Source of the DNA: Setaria digitata
Taxonomy: Eukaryota > Nematoda > Chromadorea > Rhabditida > Setariidae
Assembly: GCA_003640385.1 (NCBI GenBank)
Contig: RCAB01000283.1
Location: forward strand, 1-64,000
Reading direction: 5' to 3'
DNA length: 64,000 bases
Below are positions 26,601 through 39,795 of the stretch, piece by piece; the first letter of the stretch is position 1; each line of letters opens with the position of its first letter. The translations under genes were made by a program, and so were the position numbers. A model generated the notes under the pieces. That model saw only the letters and a program-made list of their open reading frames with translations, was not told the DNA's origin and searched no databases.

Positions 26601-29196
26601 TTTTCCAATTGCTCATTTGATTTGGTTATGTTGGCGTGAGAGATAAAAAATTTTCAAAAAATGTTTTGCTTCGATTAGCTTATGTCTGCTGTTAGGAAAT
26701 TCTGTTTTCTTCTCGAAAGTTTTTCATTTTTTTTTTAAGTTTTTGAAATCTTGCTTTTTAGATTTGAAATATTACGCAATTTTGAAATTTCGAATAGTGT
26801 TATTATAATTTTTACTGCCGTAGTGAATTCCCAAAAAACAACAGTAATGTTGTTTTTTCGTATATGTAACTGAAATGGGAGCCCATGGTATGTTTATATT
26901 TCCATTTGCAAAATATATGTTATTTTTTTCGTGTTCCGAAATTCATTCCTTTATAAATCTTCCGGAAGATGACTCGTTTACTCGATGATTGATAATAATG
27001 GTGATAATGATATTCAATATGATAAAAATTTGAATTCATCGGACTAGAAACTATTTGATGCTAACTTATGCAAGAGACAGAGATGATATAACTAAGTTAA
27101 TGAGAACTGAGATGGAATAAAGAAGGATAACAGTTATCACAATTTGACATATGCTTCGCGAAAGTGATATCAGCTGCTGTTGCTACCACTTTTAATTTCA
27201 CGGTAATTTCTATCTGTTCATTTTCGTACTTTTGCATTTTCCATTGATTTCCATTTAATTGTTCACATTTTTTTAAACTAAACTTCTAAATTTTTTTTCG
27301 ATTCCATCAAATACCTTTTTTCTTAAATTCATTTTTTCCTTTTTATTATCTTTTTTTTCTACTGCTAATTTATCCATTTTATGAAATAAATACTTATTGA
27401 TTATCGAAATGAATATCAGTGACATATCTTTAATTATGCAATTGTGCATCGCATCTCATCAAATTTTAAGAAATTCGCTCATTTTTCTTTTTTTCTATGC
27501 TTATGTAACTTGACGGAAATAATTTATATGTTACATAAATATCAAATACCAATTTGTTGCCGTCCACACTGATATGTGATAATATTGATAACTTTTCATT
27601 CTCCCTCTGTACTCTTTAATTCTTTTTTCTACTAATGCATCTTATGAATTCAGTTCATTTAAACATTCCAATCGATTATTTGTGAGTTTAATAATAATTT
27701 AAGCTACTTTTACTTTTAATTGTCATCCTCGAAAGATTTTTATTCATATCAACAAGCAGAAGGAATCAAAATGGTCCCAATTTTTCCACTATTTTTTTAT
27801 CCTCAATTCTTTTCTCTGTTTCACTTTTAGCGCCCTCACTTTTTTTCATTATTTATAAGTTATTATTATTAATTTTTGATCCATTTAAAATAAAATATTG
27901 TAATTTACGCATTCTATGCTATATTTAAATTCCCAGTATCACCGCATAATTTTGCATATTTTTTTTAGATAAGTTGTAGTCAGCATCTATTTATCATTAT
28001 TTAAATTTGACTAGTCGATTACAGTATTTTGCGGCATTCTGTGTATTGAAATTATCACCATTATCACATTAGTTTTGCAGTTTTTTTTTTTTTGTTTTTA
28101 TGAAGTCTATCTGATTTTAATATTTAGTTTATATTTGGTCAGTTAGATAATGAAAGTTTAACATTGCCTTAAACAGTATTTGAATTATTTGCTGGGAATT
28201 TTAAATTATTGTGTCTAAAAACACCGTTCCATGCAAAAATGATCGCTTCTTTTCCATTTCTAATCCGTTCATTTTTTTTTTTTTTTTTTTCATTTCAATA
28301 AGAATGGATGATAATTTTAAAATTTAAAATTTCGTAAGCCGTAGTAAATTTACGCTCAGATGACAGTGTTTTACCGATAAGAAATATTTCAAGAATGAAT
28401 TTTTTTTTGGCCTTCACATCCTCTTATCAGTTTTTGTTAGCCATTCCATTTGTTGTTCTTAAATCAACAGTAATAGAAATCAAAAACTTTCATTTATAGT
28501 TATTTTATCGCAATTTTTTTTTACAGATATGTAACATTTCCGGAAGCAGACTGTTACTGTTCCACCTAATTTGCACCTACACATAAGACATCTCCTCATT
28601 CATTAATTCTCATCCTGGTGATTAATAACCATTATAATAATCAGCAAACAATATTGTCATATATCGTAGATTTTTACGAAGGTGACTTATACACATAATT
28701 AATCATAAGATGATGGAAAATAAAAGCAAATAAAAGCCAAAATATTATATTGATAGATCGAATTGAAACAAATTAAATTAACTTTGTGTTTTAACTTATT
28801 ATTTAAATTCCTATCACTTAGCTCATAAAAAGTTTCCAGATTTGACCGAAAATTCCGCAGTTAAATGGTCACTTAAGAGACTAAACCGCTTAAAAATTGG
28901 ACTATAAAATTAAATGAATGTATAATTAGCCAGAAAGTTATGCGTGTTTGAAAATTCAGCATTATTCTTTCATCATTTTTATTCTGCGTTATGATTTATT
29001 TGGCGTCTTCAATGTTGCCACGTACGTGCGGTAACGTGTTATATTATAATGATTTTTCAATGAATTCATGGAAATTATGCAGACGGAAAGAACTGAAGCG
29101 TTCTGTGGATTTGATACTTTAACTCTGTGGAACATTTATTAGTAGTTATTTGTTAGATTTATTTCCGGTTAAGGAAATCAGAAACAGAAATCAACT
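20620..29196. other. 8.6-kb gene-free interval
   Basis: No coding exon could be supported on either strand between RRP9 and the Rab11-FIP gene. Open frames are short, Phe/Ile/Lys-rich and without phase partners. It holds an N-marked duplication (24036-24277) and many homopolymers. It may contain the RRP9 3' UTR, the promoter of the downstream gene, or noncoding RNA that I cannot recognise. Confidence 0.6.
24036..24277. repeat. direct repeat around a single N (assembly scar)
   Basis: Copy 1 (24036-24151) and copy 2 (24153-24277) are identical except at the internal T/poly(A) tract, which is longer in copy 2. A lone N sits at 24152. This fits contig ends broken at a poly(A) run and joined without merging. 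Confidence 0.88.
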
Positions 29197-32100
29197 ATGG
29201 CTAATCTCAATAACTTAGTTGTTACAGGTAATAAATTATCGAATTTATCCTCTCTTTTTTTTTTGTTGTGATTGTCCAGAGTCGTCTAAAATTCTAGATA
29301 TTACTAGTAATTTCTGGAATTTTCATATATCCAGTATATTGGAATGATTATTAGCAATTATTACTTAATTATGTTACTATTTCACATATAATATATGCTA
29401 TAAAACTGACTCAAAAAAACGTTACTTCAAAATTGGCTTCGTGAAAGTGTCCCAATTCATCATTTCTATTAGTTAGCTGAAAATAATTTTCCAATTCTTA
29501 GCGTTATCTTTTCAGCATTTTCGTATCCGAAAAGATTCGTTATTTGTTGTAGGTGCTATGCAACCGTTTCTATCGACCACATTACATCAAGAAATTCTGG
29601 ATGAAATTTTGTAGTAAATGTAGATATTACTTGTATAATATCAAAGTTTGCATAAAACGGGAAAAATTTTTTCCATTTTTCACCTTCAGGAAAATAAAAA
29701 AAAATGATAAAATTGGAAAATGAAGTGGTGATTTGTTATGTGATAAATGAATAAGTAGAATGTTGTCTGCCTAAATGACTTACCTGACAAGGTAATACAT
29801 ATGGGTTATTTTTTTTATTTCTTTTACTTAATCATTTTAGTTATTTCTGCTCGTGGTTTATCGCTCAAGGGACACAGTAAATTGGAAGTATTCGTTAATT
29901 TGACAATTAATGGGAAAGGAAATTGGAAAAGTAAAGTACAAACGGATATTGTTCGAACGGTATCTGATTGCAAGTGGGATCAGCGCTGCGAATTGTGTGT
30001 GATAGTACTGATCATCTTTACTGCATATTTATTTCAGAACATTTTCTGCCAATCTTAGGAAATTTTGATAATTAATTAGTTTTGTAAGTATCGACGGATG
30101 TTTTACGAATGCACTTCTATTCAACTTTATCAGATAATTAATTTGTGAAATTTAGATTTGAATATTTATAATTAAGAGACGAAAAATTTTCACTTAAATG
30201 AAATCTTTATATTACAACAAATTTATTAATAAATTTTAAAAAAAAAAAAAAAGAAAATTTAGTTTTTATGAAAAGAAAAATTCAGTAATGATTTTTTTTT
30301 AAAGTATACTGAACGATATGGATTCGACACTGATAGTGACCGTTAATCATCGAACTGTTTTGGGTACCACCGACTGCATTGGTGCATTAGAGTTACCATT
30401 ACAATCACTGATAAATGTACGGATGCCAACATGGTACCGTTTATGCAAGAAGAGGAAATATATCGATGATAATCAGCAAAAGAAATATCGTGGTGAAATA
30501 TGCTTGAAATTTGATTTTTCAAATAAAATATGCTCAGAAACAACCAAAAATTTGTCCGCTTCATCATTTTCCATCAGTACTCTTCATGGTAATTTATTAT
30601 TTTTTGATTTTCACTGTTTAATTGCGAGATTAAAATAGAAGTAATAGACATCTGAATTTAATTGTAAGGTGTTGTGTAGCAAGAGAAGACTGATCAATAA
30701 TAAACATTTCAAAAATAATCCTAGCTAAATTAGTCAATTCCTTTCAGTGTTTTATCTTTTTGATTTATTTGTAATAAAAATGAAAAATTCATTGATTTCT
30801 TTGAGATTAAGGCGAAAAAGCTCTTTGCGATAGTGGAAATTTAACAAATTTTTCCAAGAGAAAGGTTAAAATTCGATTGGTCTCTTCAACTTTAAAGCAG
30901 AAGATCGATTGTCTTTTTCATAACTTTAGAATAAATGATTATATATGTAGCATCATGTGTTCGTACACTAGATTTTATCTGCTCTGCGATCTAATATATT
31001 GGATATGATCTAATATTAGTTCTTTTTTTCTTCAGATTTCTCTTAATAATCTTTATAAATTATTTTATTTATTACTCCAACAATTATCTGCGCTATCGCT
31101 ATGGTTTTACATATGTATGTATATATTTTTCTTTATTTAGGTACAAGTAAACTTGATACACTAAAGCGTAAAATGCGAATTGGAAAAAAAAAGAATAGTA
31201 ATATGGGTGATACCACTTCCCTGATAAGCCTTCCACAGTATGGTCATCGTCGTTCATCGCTTTGTGAAGTATGTCCAGCATTACCAAAATCGGATCGTAT
31301 TTCAATGATGGAGTTAAATCAAGATGGACTGATAGTACCACCATCTGCTACTACAGATAACACTATCAATTATCCCTCATTATATAACTCACATAATGTC
31401 GCTACTTCATTAGGTTGGCTATTGTTGAATTAATTAATTTATCTCATGTAATGGACTAAATTTTTTATAGCATTTATGAAACAAATATTAGATGGATAAG
31501 TTTGTTTAATATATTATTATATTTATTTAAAATTACATTATAGTATTTCTAAATCATTCGAATTTTTGGTATTATTTATACCTGATATTTGTTTATTCTC
31601 GTTTTATTAACTTCAGTTTCGTGCTCTCTTTGCTATTTTGTGTTTTTGAAAATTCAAACAATAAATTAAACCACCAATTTTAGCTTCCTTTTTTTTTTAT
31701 GCGAAAAAAACTTTTTTTTTCACTATTGCTCTTGGTTTAAACAGATTTGTACACGATAACTTTACATGACTAAAATAGCATTCAAATTCCTTAAATTTTT
31801 ATTGAGACGAGGATTAAAGATTAAGAAGGAAGGAAAATGATAGGGATGCTATTTCGACATATTAGCTTATTTATATATTCATACTTAACATTCTTGCTCT
31901 ACTCCATTAGGTTAAAAGAACCGAAGCATCTTGCTCTGTTATAATTTCTAGAAGGATTTGTGCTTAAAATTTAGAAATGAGTTGATACTTTAGTTTTAGA
32001 TGTTGATAATAAATAATGCAAATAACGTAAGAACTCTCTTTTAAAAACGGAAAACTACAGTATGAAAATACGATTATAAACATTCCATAAGCATTTTGTA

Positions 32101-32970
32101 TTTCAGGAATTGATGGTGTGTTATTTGGTTCACGACGTACGTCAATGTCATCTAATCGAAATTCGTTAAATTCATCCCCAGTACCAATAGTTGGAGAAAT
32201 TGATGGTTCCGAATCTCCGGCAATAGTTCCACGTCCGCGTAGTGCTACTTCATCCGGTTTTGGTTCAGCACGTTCAACGGTTATTAATGGTTCCGATTTA
32301 GCCTCGGTATGTTTGTCTACTGCGTGTATGTATCAGATAGGAAAGTTACAGTAATGTATTAAAAGTTTTGGAAAACTGAAGAGGTGAAATACAGCAGTAC
32401 TTTACTATGATGAAAATATTCGTATGTTAATTTAAAAAAAAAAAAAAAAATGCGTTTAAGTGACAGTTTGTCATTTACTGAACCACTTGTAGGGCCTAAA
32501 TTAAAAAATCTTATTTTACTGAGCTGTTTTACCAACCACATATATTATCACTGCTCAACCTTTTGTATTTTTGTTTTAAAACTCTTCTAAATCAAGTTTT
32601 ACTTAATTTGCAGTGAAAAAATTTAGAAACCAGAATGCATTTCTTTTTTTTTTTTTTTTTTGTTGGATTTAGTTGCTTTCTTTTTGAAGTCTTTATCAAG
32701 TTTAATTCAACTAGATTCAGTTATCAGATTTTGAAACTCTTTCAAATATCATTTCCTTTCTGATAATTTCTGCTTTTCCAGAGTTCACGTTATCCATCAC
32801 GCGAAGAATTGTTGAAAAATATCAATGATTTACGGATTGAATTGGCAAAAAAAGATGCAAAAATCAACGATTTACAAGATTACATTGGAAAATTACTCGC
32901 AAGAATTATGGAAAGGAATCCGGAAATGTTGGAAGTTAAATCACCGCGTGGTTTTTTTCCGAGGCATTAA
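29197..32970 (+). CDS. RAB11FIP: class I Rab11 family-interacting protein (C2 + Rab-binding domain), 6 exons, 376 aa
   Basis: Effector that links Rab11 (and in some members Rab25) on recycling endosomes to membranes and motors. Exons: 29197-29227, 29841-29994, 30305-30588, 31141-31413, 32107-32306, 32782-32970; 377 codons, all junctions in phase. Residues 1 to about 135 form a C2 domain: LVVTVISARGLSLKGHSKLE, CKWDQRCEF, LIVTVNHRTVLGTTDCIGAL, PTWYRLCKK and YRGEICLKFDF follow the class I FIP pattern. A linker with a basic run (KLDTLKRKMRIGKKK) and a Ser/Pro-rich stretch follow. Residues 318-364 are the FIP Rab-binding coiled coil: YPSREELL, LAKKDAKINDLQDYIGKLLA, RIMERNPEML. The protein ends 12 residues later. 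The 10-codon first exon fits the start of C2 strand 1 exactly. It is the counterpart of vertebrate RAB11FIP1/2/5 and shorter than those, with a compact linker. Confidence 0.92.
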
Positions 32971-34638
32971 TGCAGATCCAATTTTTAAATATGTTTTATT
33001 TTCGTCTTTTCCTTTACTTGTTTAAGTTACAGTTCTGAATCCGAAAAATTATGAATCAGTAATTTATTAACATAATTTATCACTTTTTATAGATCCATTT
33101 CTTTGGCTCTAGTGGCATTGTACCGTGGTTCCGCAATCTTAGCTACATTTGATTCCACAACCCATATTCATGGTGGGATACTGCGGTAGATAACGTTACA
33201 GTACATTGCATCTGTAATGCTTAGTAATACCGTAATAAGACAAGCAAGAAGGATGTCACCAAATTTCATTTATTACCGGTGTTATTGGCATAAAATCAGG
33301 TAAAGTGCATTTTAAATATTTAAAATCCTTCAGTAATAGTCAGGTAATGTACATATTGCAATGGCCAAATAAAAAATTTAAACCTGAAATTTTAAGAAAT
33401 TTCTCCTATCCAGTCCTCATTGCTACAGTGTATCCGTGTATCCTATGTATTTTTTTCCTTCCTTGTAAATTTTTTTTGCACTAAAAAAAATAGAAAGTAA
33501 GTTATGTGGAATCCAGCTTTTCAGTTTTAAAATGTATAGAATTTTGATACAGTGTAGGTGAAAATGCAATTAATACACACGCATGTTTCAATATTTTATA
33601 AAATATTCTTATTTTTGGCATCTAAAGACACTGTACTAAAAAAAATGACGAATATTTATTTTCCTTTTTTTTTTTAACATTTTCAAATTTTAAAAGAAAA
33701 ATTATTTTATGGATACTTTGATTTTCGGCTACTTTAATTTCAACTTTATGTGAATTCCCTACTTTGTAACAAGATATAAAGGCTTCTCCACCGCTTTTTA
33801 TTTTTTTTTTCCTTAATTTTTTGGTATCTTCAAATTTTAAAATTCGTTATTAAATAAATGTGTGAATGAAGAAATAATTGTATACGAAATAATATAATTA
33901 GTTGAGGAATCATGAGAATTGTCTTGACTTTTCATTTCACGGTTGAAATTCGGAAAAAAAAAAAGAGAAAAATAAACCGTATCTCTTTCCATTATTGCAT
34001 TTTAAAATGTCAAATATCTTTTACTATTCATCGTTTACTATTATTTTGTCGTGTCATTCACTAGCCAGTGTAACATTGCAATGGTATTTTGCTTTAAATG
34101 AATAACTGTTCTTCTTTCCACTCTTATACTTTATCATTACTCAACAATAACTGGTTTAAATTATTCTAAAACTTTGAAACTGCTTGCAATAAATACTCTA
34201 TTCAGTTATTTCTGTGCTTCTCATTGAAATGGAACTATCAAAATTAGAAGTCCTACCTCAAAAATGAAAAAAAAAAAAGAGCCCTCAAAGCTTTAAGGCA
34301 AAAAAGCCCTTCTCCATAACGCCATGGGTAAGTCCGAGATATACAGGCGATTGACTTGAAGTAACGGACCGTCTGCGGTTCGTTGAATTTAACCAAGAAA
34401 TTCGATCTTCCTAATTTTAATTAATTTGAATATTTTTTGGGAAGTTCGTGCCGTATGTCTGGGTTGAAAACTGCAATTTCGAGTTTTTTGAATTGTAATT
34501 CGTTCTGAATAAGATAGAATGAAAAGATGGAGAAACATGAAATTCCTGCAAGTGGCATTTTGTGTATGTAAATGGACTATTGAGTAGTTTTTTAAATTAG
34601 TTCTCTGAGGTCTTTGAAGTTGCAGTGTTAAGGCAAAT
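32971..34638. other. intergenic region
   Basis: About 1.7 kb after the Rab11-FIP stop, presumably including its 3' UTR. I see no supported coding exon on either strand, only AT-rich sequence and homopolymers. Confidence 0.6.
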
Positions 34639-34978
34639 ATGAAGTCATATGGAAAAATTGTGGATGCATATTTATCAAATGGTTCGACCAGATTTTATAA
34701 TCGGGACCGAATCTATTTCCGGCTGTAAAATCGAGTTTCCATTTACTAACAAACGTATTTTTACAGGGTTTAAGTTAAAAGCAATGAGATATGCAGCGAT
34801 TGATGCAAGCACAAGTGAAATATTGGTTGCTTTATCAAATGTTGATAAAACACGCTCAACAGGTGTAAAAATATATAAAATTGACGACTTTGATTATCTT
34901 ATTTTCAATAAAAAAAAAAAAAAAAGGAAAAAAAAAACGTCTACTGATTTCTGCTTCTTCTCAGAGTTATATTTCTAG
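34639..34978 (+). CDS. possible small gene, 2 exons, unknown product
   Basis: Exon 1 (34639-34681) begins MKSYGKIVDAYLSN, about 15 bases after a TTGCAG acceptor suited to trans-splicing. A GT donor joins in phase to 34767, which continues with FKLKAMRYAAIDAS, SEILVALSNVDKTRSTG and VKIYKIDDFDYLIF. The frame then runs into two A-runs coding for Lys/Arg before a stop at 34976-34978 (about 84 aa). The first 60 residues have protein-like composition. The Lys-rich tail is probably an artefact or a mis-sized homopolymer, so the true end is unknown. It could also be a 5' exon pair of a larger gene; I found no in-phase link to NUP85 just downstream. I do not recognise the family. Confidence 0.35.
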
Positions 34979-35697
34979 TCCTAAATTATCCGCAATTTGA
35001 GTATATTGGTTCAAAACTAACGTAAAATAGAGATATCTTAGTTTCCTAAGTCTAAACTTGTGAATAAAAAAGTTGATATATTTAGAATTTTATATATCTA
35101 AGTTTACGAATATAGATGCAGAAAAATTGTAATATCTTACTATGTGTTAGTGGTTTGTTAATGTGAAGAATGTTGGTTTTGTCCTCTACCAAGAGTATTT
35201 TTTAGAAAAAAATATTTTAGAAATATGTTACATTAACCCCATAAGTATTGTATTCCTTAGTCGTGAAACAAGTAGATTTAGCAGTTATAAATAAATATTA
35301 TACTTTTAATTCGAGAATAAACATTGATAGCTTAAAGATAAGTATTGTTAGTAATGCATGGTATCGTTACTCATTCTTTGATAGCATTACGGCTTGTATT
35401 ATAAAATAAGCAGATAATACTTATATATTTTATAAGACTTAACTGTGTTTACCACATGATAAATAAAGAGTATCATGAATTATTCGCTTGGAATGTAATG
35501 TGATAAACAATTACTTAATAGTGTAAGCAGTGACGAGTTGCGATTTTTCCTAATATCATAAAAGTGCCATTAATCACTTATTATTATGTAAATATGAGTT
35601 AGGAGTATTTATGAATATTGAAAAACACAATATAAGAACATCATTTGGCATTTTAAATATTTGTAAGCAAAAATATGATGCCAATTAATGGGATTTT
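34979..35697. other. short AT-rich spacer before NUP85
   Basis: About 720 bp with no coding signal that I can support. It presumably carries the NUP85 promoter or trans-splice region. Confidence 0.5.
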
Positions 35698-38600
35698 ATG
35701 AGAAACAATAATGTGAACTTATCAGGAACTGACAATATTTCTCATTCAGATAATGCACCAGTTGGTGAGTTGATTCGAGCAGTTTCTATAAAACATACCA
35801 ACCAAACAGTCTTCAGATATCCAGCGATGCAATTGCTCGTCCATGAATCACACTGTTAGTATATTTCTATAAAACAATCTTGAAGATCTGGCATTTTGTT
35901 TCGGTCCTTAATTTTTATAGTGAAGAAACGATTCTTTTTTTTTTCAAATTTCAGCCATCTTCTCACGTGCGCAACATGATTCAAAACTGATCACTCTCAC
36001 AGTATCCGAGTGAGTCGTGCTGCTTAATTTTTTTGCTCCTACATTTTCAGTTAAGTTGAAATCTTGTTGGAAGTTTGAGTTTTATAGTATCATTTACCGA
36101 ATCATAAGTGTCTCTCAATTTTTTCTTTTTTTTTTTTTTGTTTACAAAGGAAAAGAAATAGAGTTACACTGTTATGGTGATCAGGTTATCGAGTTTCAGT
36201 GTTTCTTTTTTTTTTTTTAGATTTATAAGGAATTTTGCAATCTTCAAAAAACAAATCTTGACTGTAGTTTAGTGTTACTGTGATAGTTTTATAAGTCTAG
36301 GATTTTCCCTGGTCTTTTAAATTTGAAAGGGTAAATCTGATTTTCAGTGTTTTATCATATAGTTTACAATATCGTTCCATCATTCGATCAACACTTTCAA
36401 CAATTCCTGTATCAGAATATGAAATTAGAGAAATGCTTACTACAGCAGAGCTTATTTGGTCTCTCGTTGAAGCTATTTTCATCAAAACTCATGGTATGTT
36501 GAATAATTAAGACAAACTGCATATTATATTACATTTTATATCTGGAAGTCTTTTCTTCTCTTCCTCTTTGAGAGGAAGATTTGGATAAGGATGCCATTGA
36601 CTGTTTCATCCGTGAATTACTGTTCTATCCTTTACAATTATAAGTTTGCTTAAGATTCATCGATTGTGGTCGACCTGATGACATGGGCTCGTTTGTCTCT
36701 AGCACATACGCCATATGTTGATGAAATTTCAAACTTACTTCGCAGTAGCAAAATAAAACGACTGAACAAGGAACATTTTTGGCACCAGGTGAGGTTCCAT
36801 TGTCTGTTGGTACTTTTTAATTTTTCCGCTTTACTGGAACCAGTAATGTTGTAAAGAGCAGGGAATTAAGCTCTCCATCGCATTATGAATGAAAGGGTGG
36901 AACGACTTTTTTGTTGTAATAAAAATTTATTTATTATATTCAGATTATCTACTTTGTCCTCAGTGGTATGTTCAACAATGCTGTTACTTTCCTGGAGACT
37001 TACGGAAATTTATGTGATGATGATGCTGTACGATCTTTGGCAAGGGTCCTTTCTGAAATAAGAATGGATTTATTGAACGATGAAAATACTGCTTTGGATT
37101 TCATCACTGCACAAGAGGTGAGAATTTTTTGAGGATTGAAATGTAAAATAAAGAATTCTTCAGAGATGTCAAGATAGTAAGGAATTTTAAACTAAATTTT
37201 TAACCAGTTTTGGTGAAACCTTTTTTCTCTCTTTATTATCAGAACAATGGGAAATCCGTGGAAACGATATTTTTCTCATTTAGGAAGTGCATAATATGTG
37301 TGCAAACGGTCTTTTTCGTTCTAATCCCGAAGCTGAGAAAGTAGCTCTTATTATTGCTGGTGATATCCCAACGATAACATCGGTTTCAGCTCAGCTGGAC
37401 AATTGGTTTGAGTTAGTACCACCATATTTATTATTCGTTCGACCTTGTGCTACACTTCCTCAACTTAGAGATATTGTCAAGGTACATGAAATTAAAATAA
37501 CTCATCAACTTTAATGATTATTTAGTCCTTAATAGTATGAAGTTTTTATTTAAGGTGTTGTTTGGCTAATTATTAGGATTAATTAATTAATTAATAAGAT
37601 ATACGGGTTATGGTTTTAAAAATCGCAGAACAAAGCATAAATGGATGAATCCTTTCCTTATTAAAAACGGTAAGAATATGAAGCGACTTTTAAGTCAGAT
37701 TAGAATTCACTTTAAAGTTAAGTTAAAGAAACAGGTGAAAAGTCCTCCATTCTGTTGTTTTTCGTTCATGTGGAATTCATAACTTTTTGTAGGATTGTTT
37801 AAAAATTTTTGGCATCAGTAAATGTAATGGAATTGATGCCGTAGTTTGTGAACTTTTTTCACTGGAAGCATTGCGAGCACTTCATCGGATTTCAACCTCA
37901 AGTACAAATTGGTGGTTCCCAGCTCATTTGGCAGATTTGTTGCAAAAAGCTGATGAACGCATAACAAGCGCTTACGGTATGGATATACGTCAGCATTTGA
38001 TTATTGAATACGGGACGTCCCTCTTCAGTGAACCTGGGTATGTTACTATTTCTGTACTGTGATTCAAGGAAGATTTTTTAATAAGGATGTCAATATTTAT
38101 GCAGTTTCGTCTCCTTGATTAAAAATTGAATATATAGAATACCTAGGAATCGTTACCAGAACATTTTAGCATTAAATTTCACATGCATCAGTAACTTCTA
38201 AGAAAGTCGTCCTTCACTAAAATAACGAGAAAAAATGCCAGTGGTATTTCAATAACTCCACGGCTGCTTTATAATTGAAGATTATGGCAAGTAGGATTCG
38301 ACTATCTTCGTGAAACTGGGGATGAAGGATTACGTCATTTGGAGTTGTTGATAGCGGAAATACCGCTGGATAACGAAACTGTTGCTACAAAGCTCTGTTC
38401 ATCATGCGATGAAGTAGGTTTGGATCAGACGAGAAAGGATATTGCTCGAACTATGGCTTACAGGTAAACAGTGTAAACTTCTTTTAATAGATTGGTTCAT
38501 CAGCCAAATCCACTGGATAGTTCTGATGATGAGAGATACTAATTTTTCTTTTGTATTGCAGGTTGTTACGTACAGAGAAATGGGGTAGTGCGCTTTCCTG

Positions 38601-39795
38601 GGCCATAAGGTCACGTGATATCGAGATTCTTTCCACAGTTGCAGACCAAGTGATATCGCGATGTGCTCCTGATCAGTTTTCATCTATCAGTGTTGTTGAA
38701 CATTTTACGGAAGTGATGCTGCTTTCATCGTCATTTGTATTTTTGCATCGTTATTATAAATTCCGGAAATTGCTGGAGTCAGACCAGAAAGTGAAAGCTG
38801 CCGAACTCTTGGTATGTTTTTATATTCAATAAGTAGCTGTAACTTACGAATTTTTATAGTAATTGTAACTATTCCATTGAACAAATTCATAGTATATATT
38901 GACATATAGTTTTACTTACTAGAGCAGTTATTTTGTTGAAAGTGGTCACTGTTATCTTAGCTACTTTGCTAAGAATATAAAATTTTCCTCCAAGTGTTTC
39001 TATGAAAAAGTATTCGTGCGGCGATAAAGTGTTTGCTTTACCATATCTGATTTGATAGACGTTACAATTTTTCAATTTTTACCGTAGCTGTTCCTCTTTT
39101 AACATGAAGCGATTTTCTCTCGTATTCATCATTTGAAGAACAGTGGAAAGTTTAATTCTGATTTTGCAGGTAGAACTGATTGTATCAGATTTAGTGCCGC
39201 GGAAATTTGATGTCATACTTCTCTCTGATCTGATTTCTATTTTAAATGAAGAAGACGAGGTATTTTCTTACTCATTCTGTAACAGTTTTCCCTTAGTATT
39301 TGATTATATTTTTTATTTCCTCTTGAGACCTTATTTTCATTTGTTAGGAGATCAAATTAATTTCGTGTAAGTTTTCATGTCTTATGAAAATTAAAGTGTG
39401 GAAAAAGTTCCGTTTAGATTCACTGAATTCACAGTCTATGAATTTTAAAATTCGTAGTGAATATAACGGTAACCTACTAATCATAATCATAAAGGAAATA
39501 GTATAATATTCATTGATATTGGCTGTCACGATCGTAGTCATGAGTATAATAGCAGTTATCTTAAGCAGTAATTTCTTGCTTCATAATCCCTCAACGGAGA
39601 AAAGATAATCACAAACTTTTTCAGATTATCGTAAGTAAAGATGGTACTGAGCAACTCTTAGAGCACCTGATACAATACGAAGCAGATGGTCCATTTGAGC
39701 ATAATTCAGACACATGGAAAATGCGTTTGCGTACAGTTCGCTATATGTTGTTGCAAAATCTAGCTCGCACCGTTCTTACCTCCACTTCCTCATGA
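35698..39795 (+). CDS. NUP85: nucleoporin NUP85, 11 exons, about 570 aa
   Basis: Scaffold component of the Y (NUP107-160) complex of the nuclear pore, where it pairs with SEH1. Exons: 35698-35764, 35955-36009, 36348-36493, 36655-36788, 36944-37117, 37284-37481, 37793-38037, 38281-38463, 38562-38811, 39170-39259, 39625-39795; 571 codons in phase, against about 656 aa in human. The protein is almost entirely alpha-helical. Family landmarks: YRSIIRSTLS, AELIWSLVEAIFIK, NWWFPAHLADLLQ, LIIEYGTSLFSEPGLWQVGF, DYLRETGDEGLRHLELLIAE, IPLDN, WGSALSWAIRSRD, VEHFTEVMLLSSSFVFLHRY and the C-terminal LLQNLARTVL. The first two exons (residues 1-40) are weakly supported. The N-terminal blade that completes the SEH1 propeller in other species is not clearly visible, which may account for the short length. 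The acceptor at 38279-38280 (GAAG) is weak but matches the alignment. Confidence 0.92.

Noticed and set aside
35815..35855. Possible extra NUP85 exon after CTTCAG
   Set aside because: It splices in from exon 1, but its only good donor leaves phase 0, which puts a stop in the next exon.
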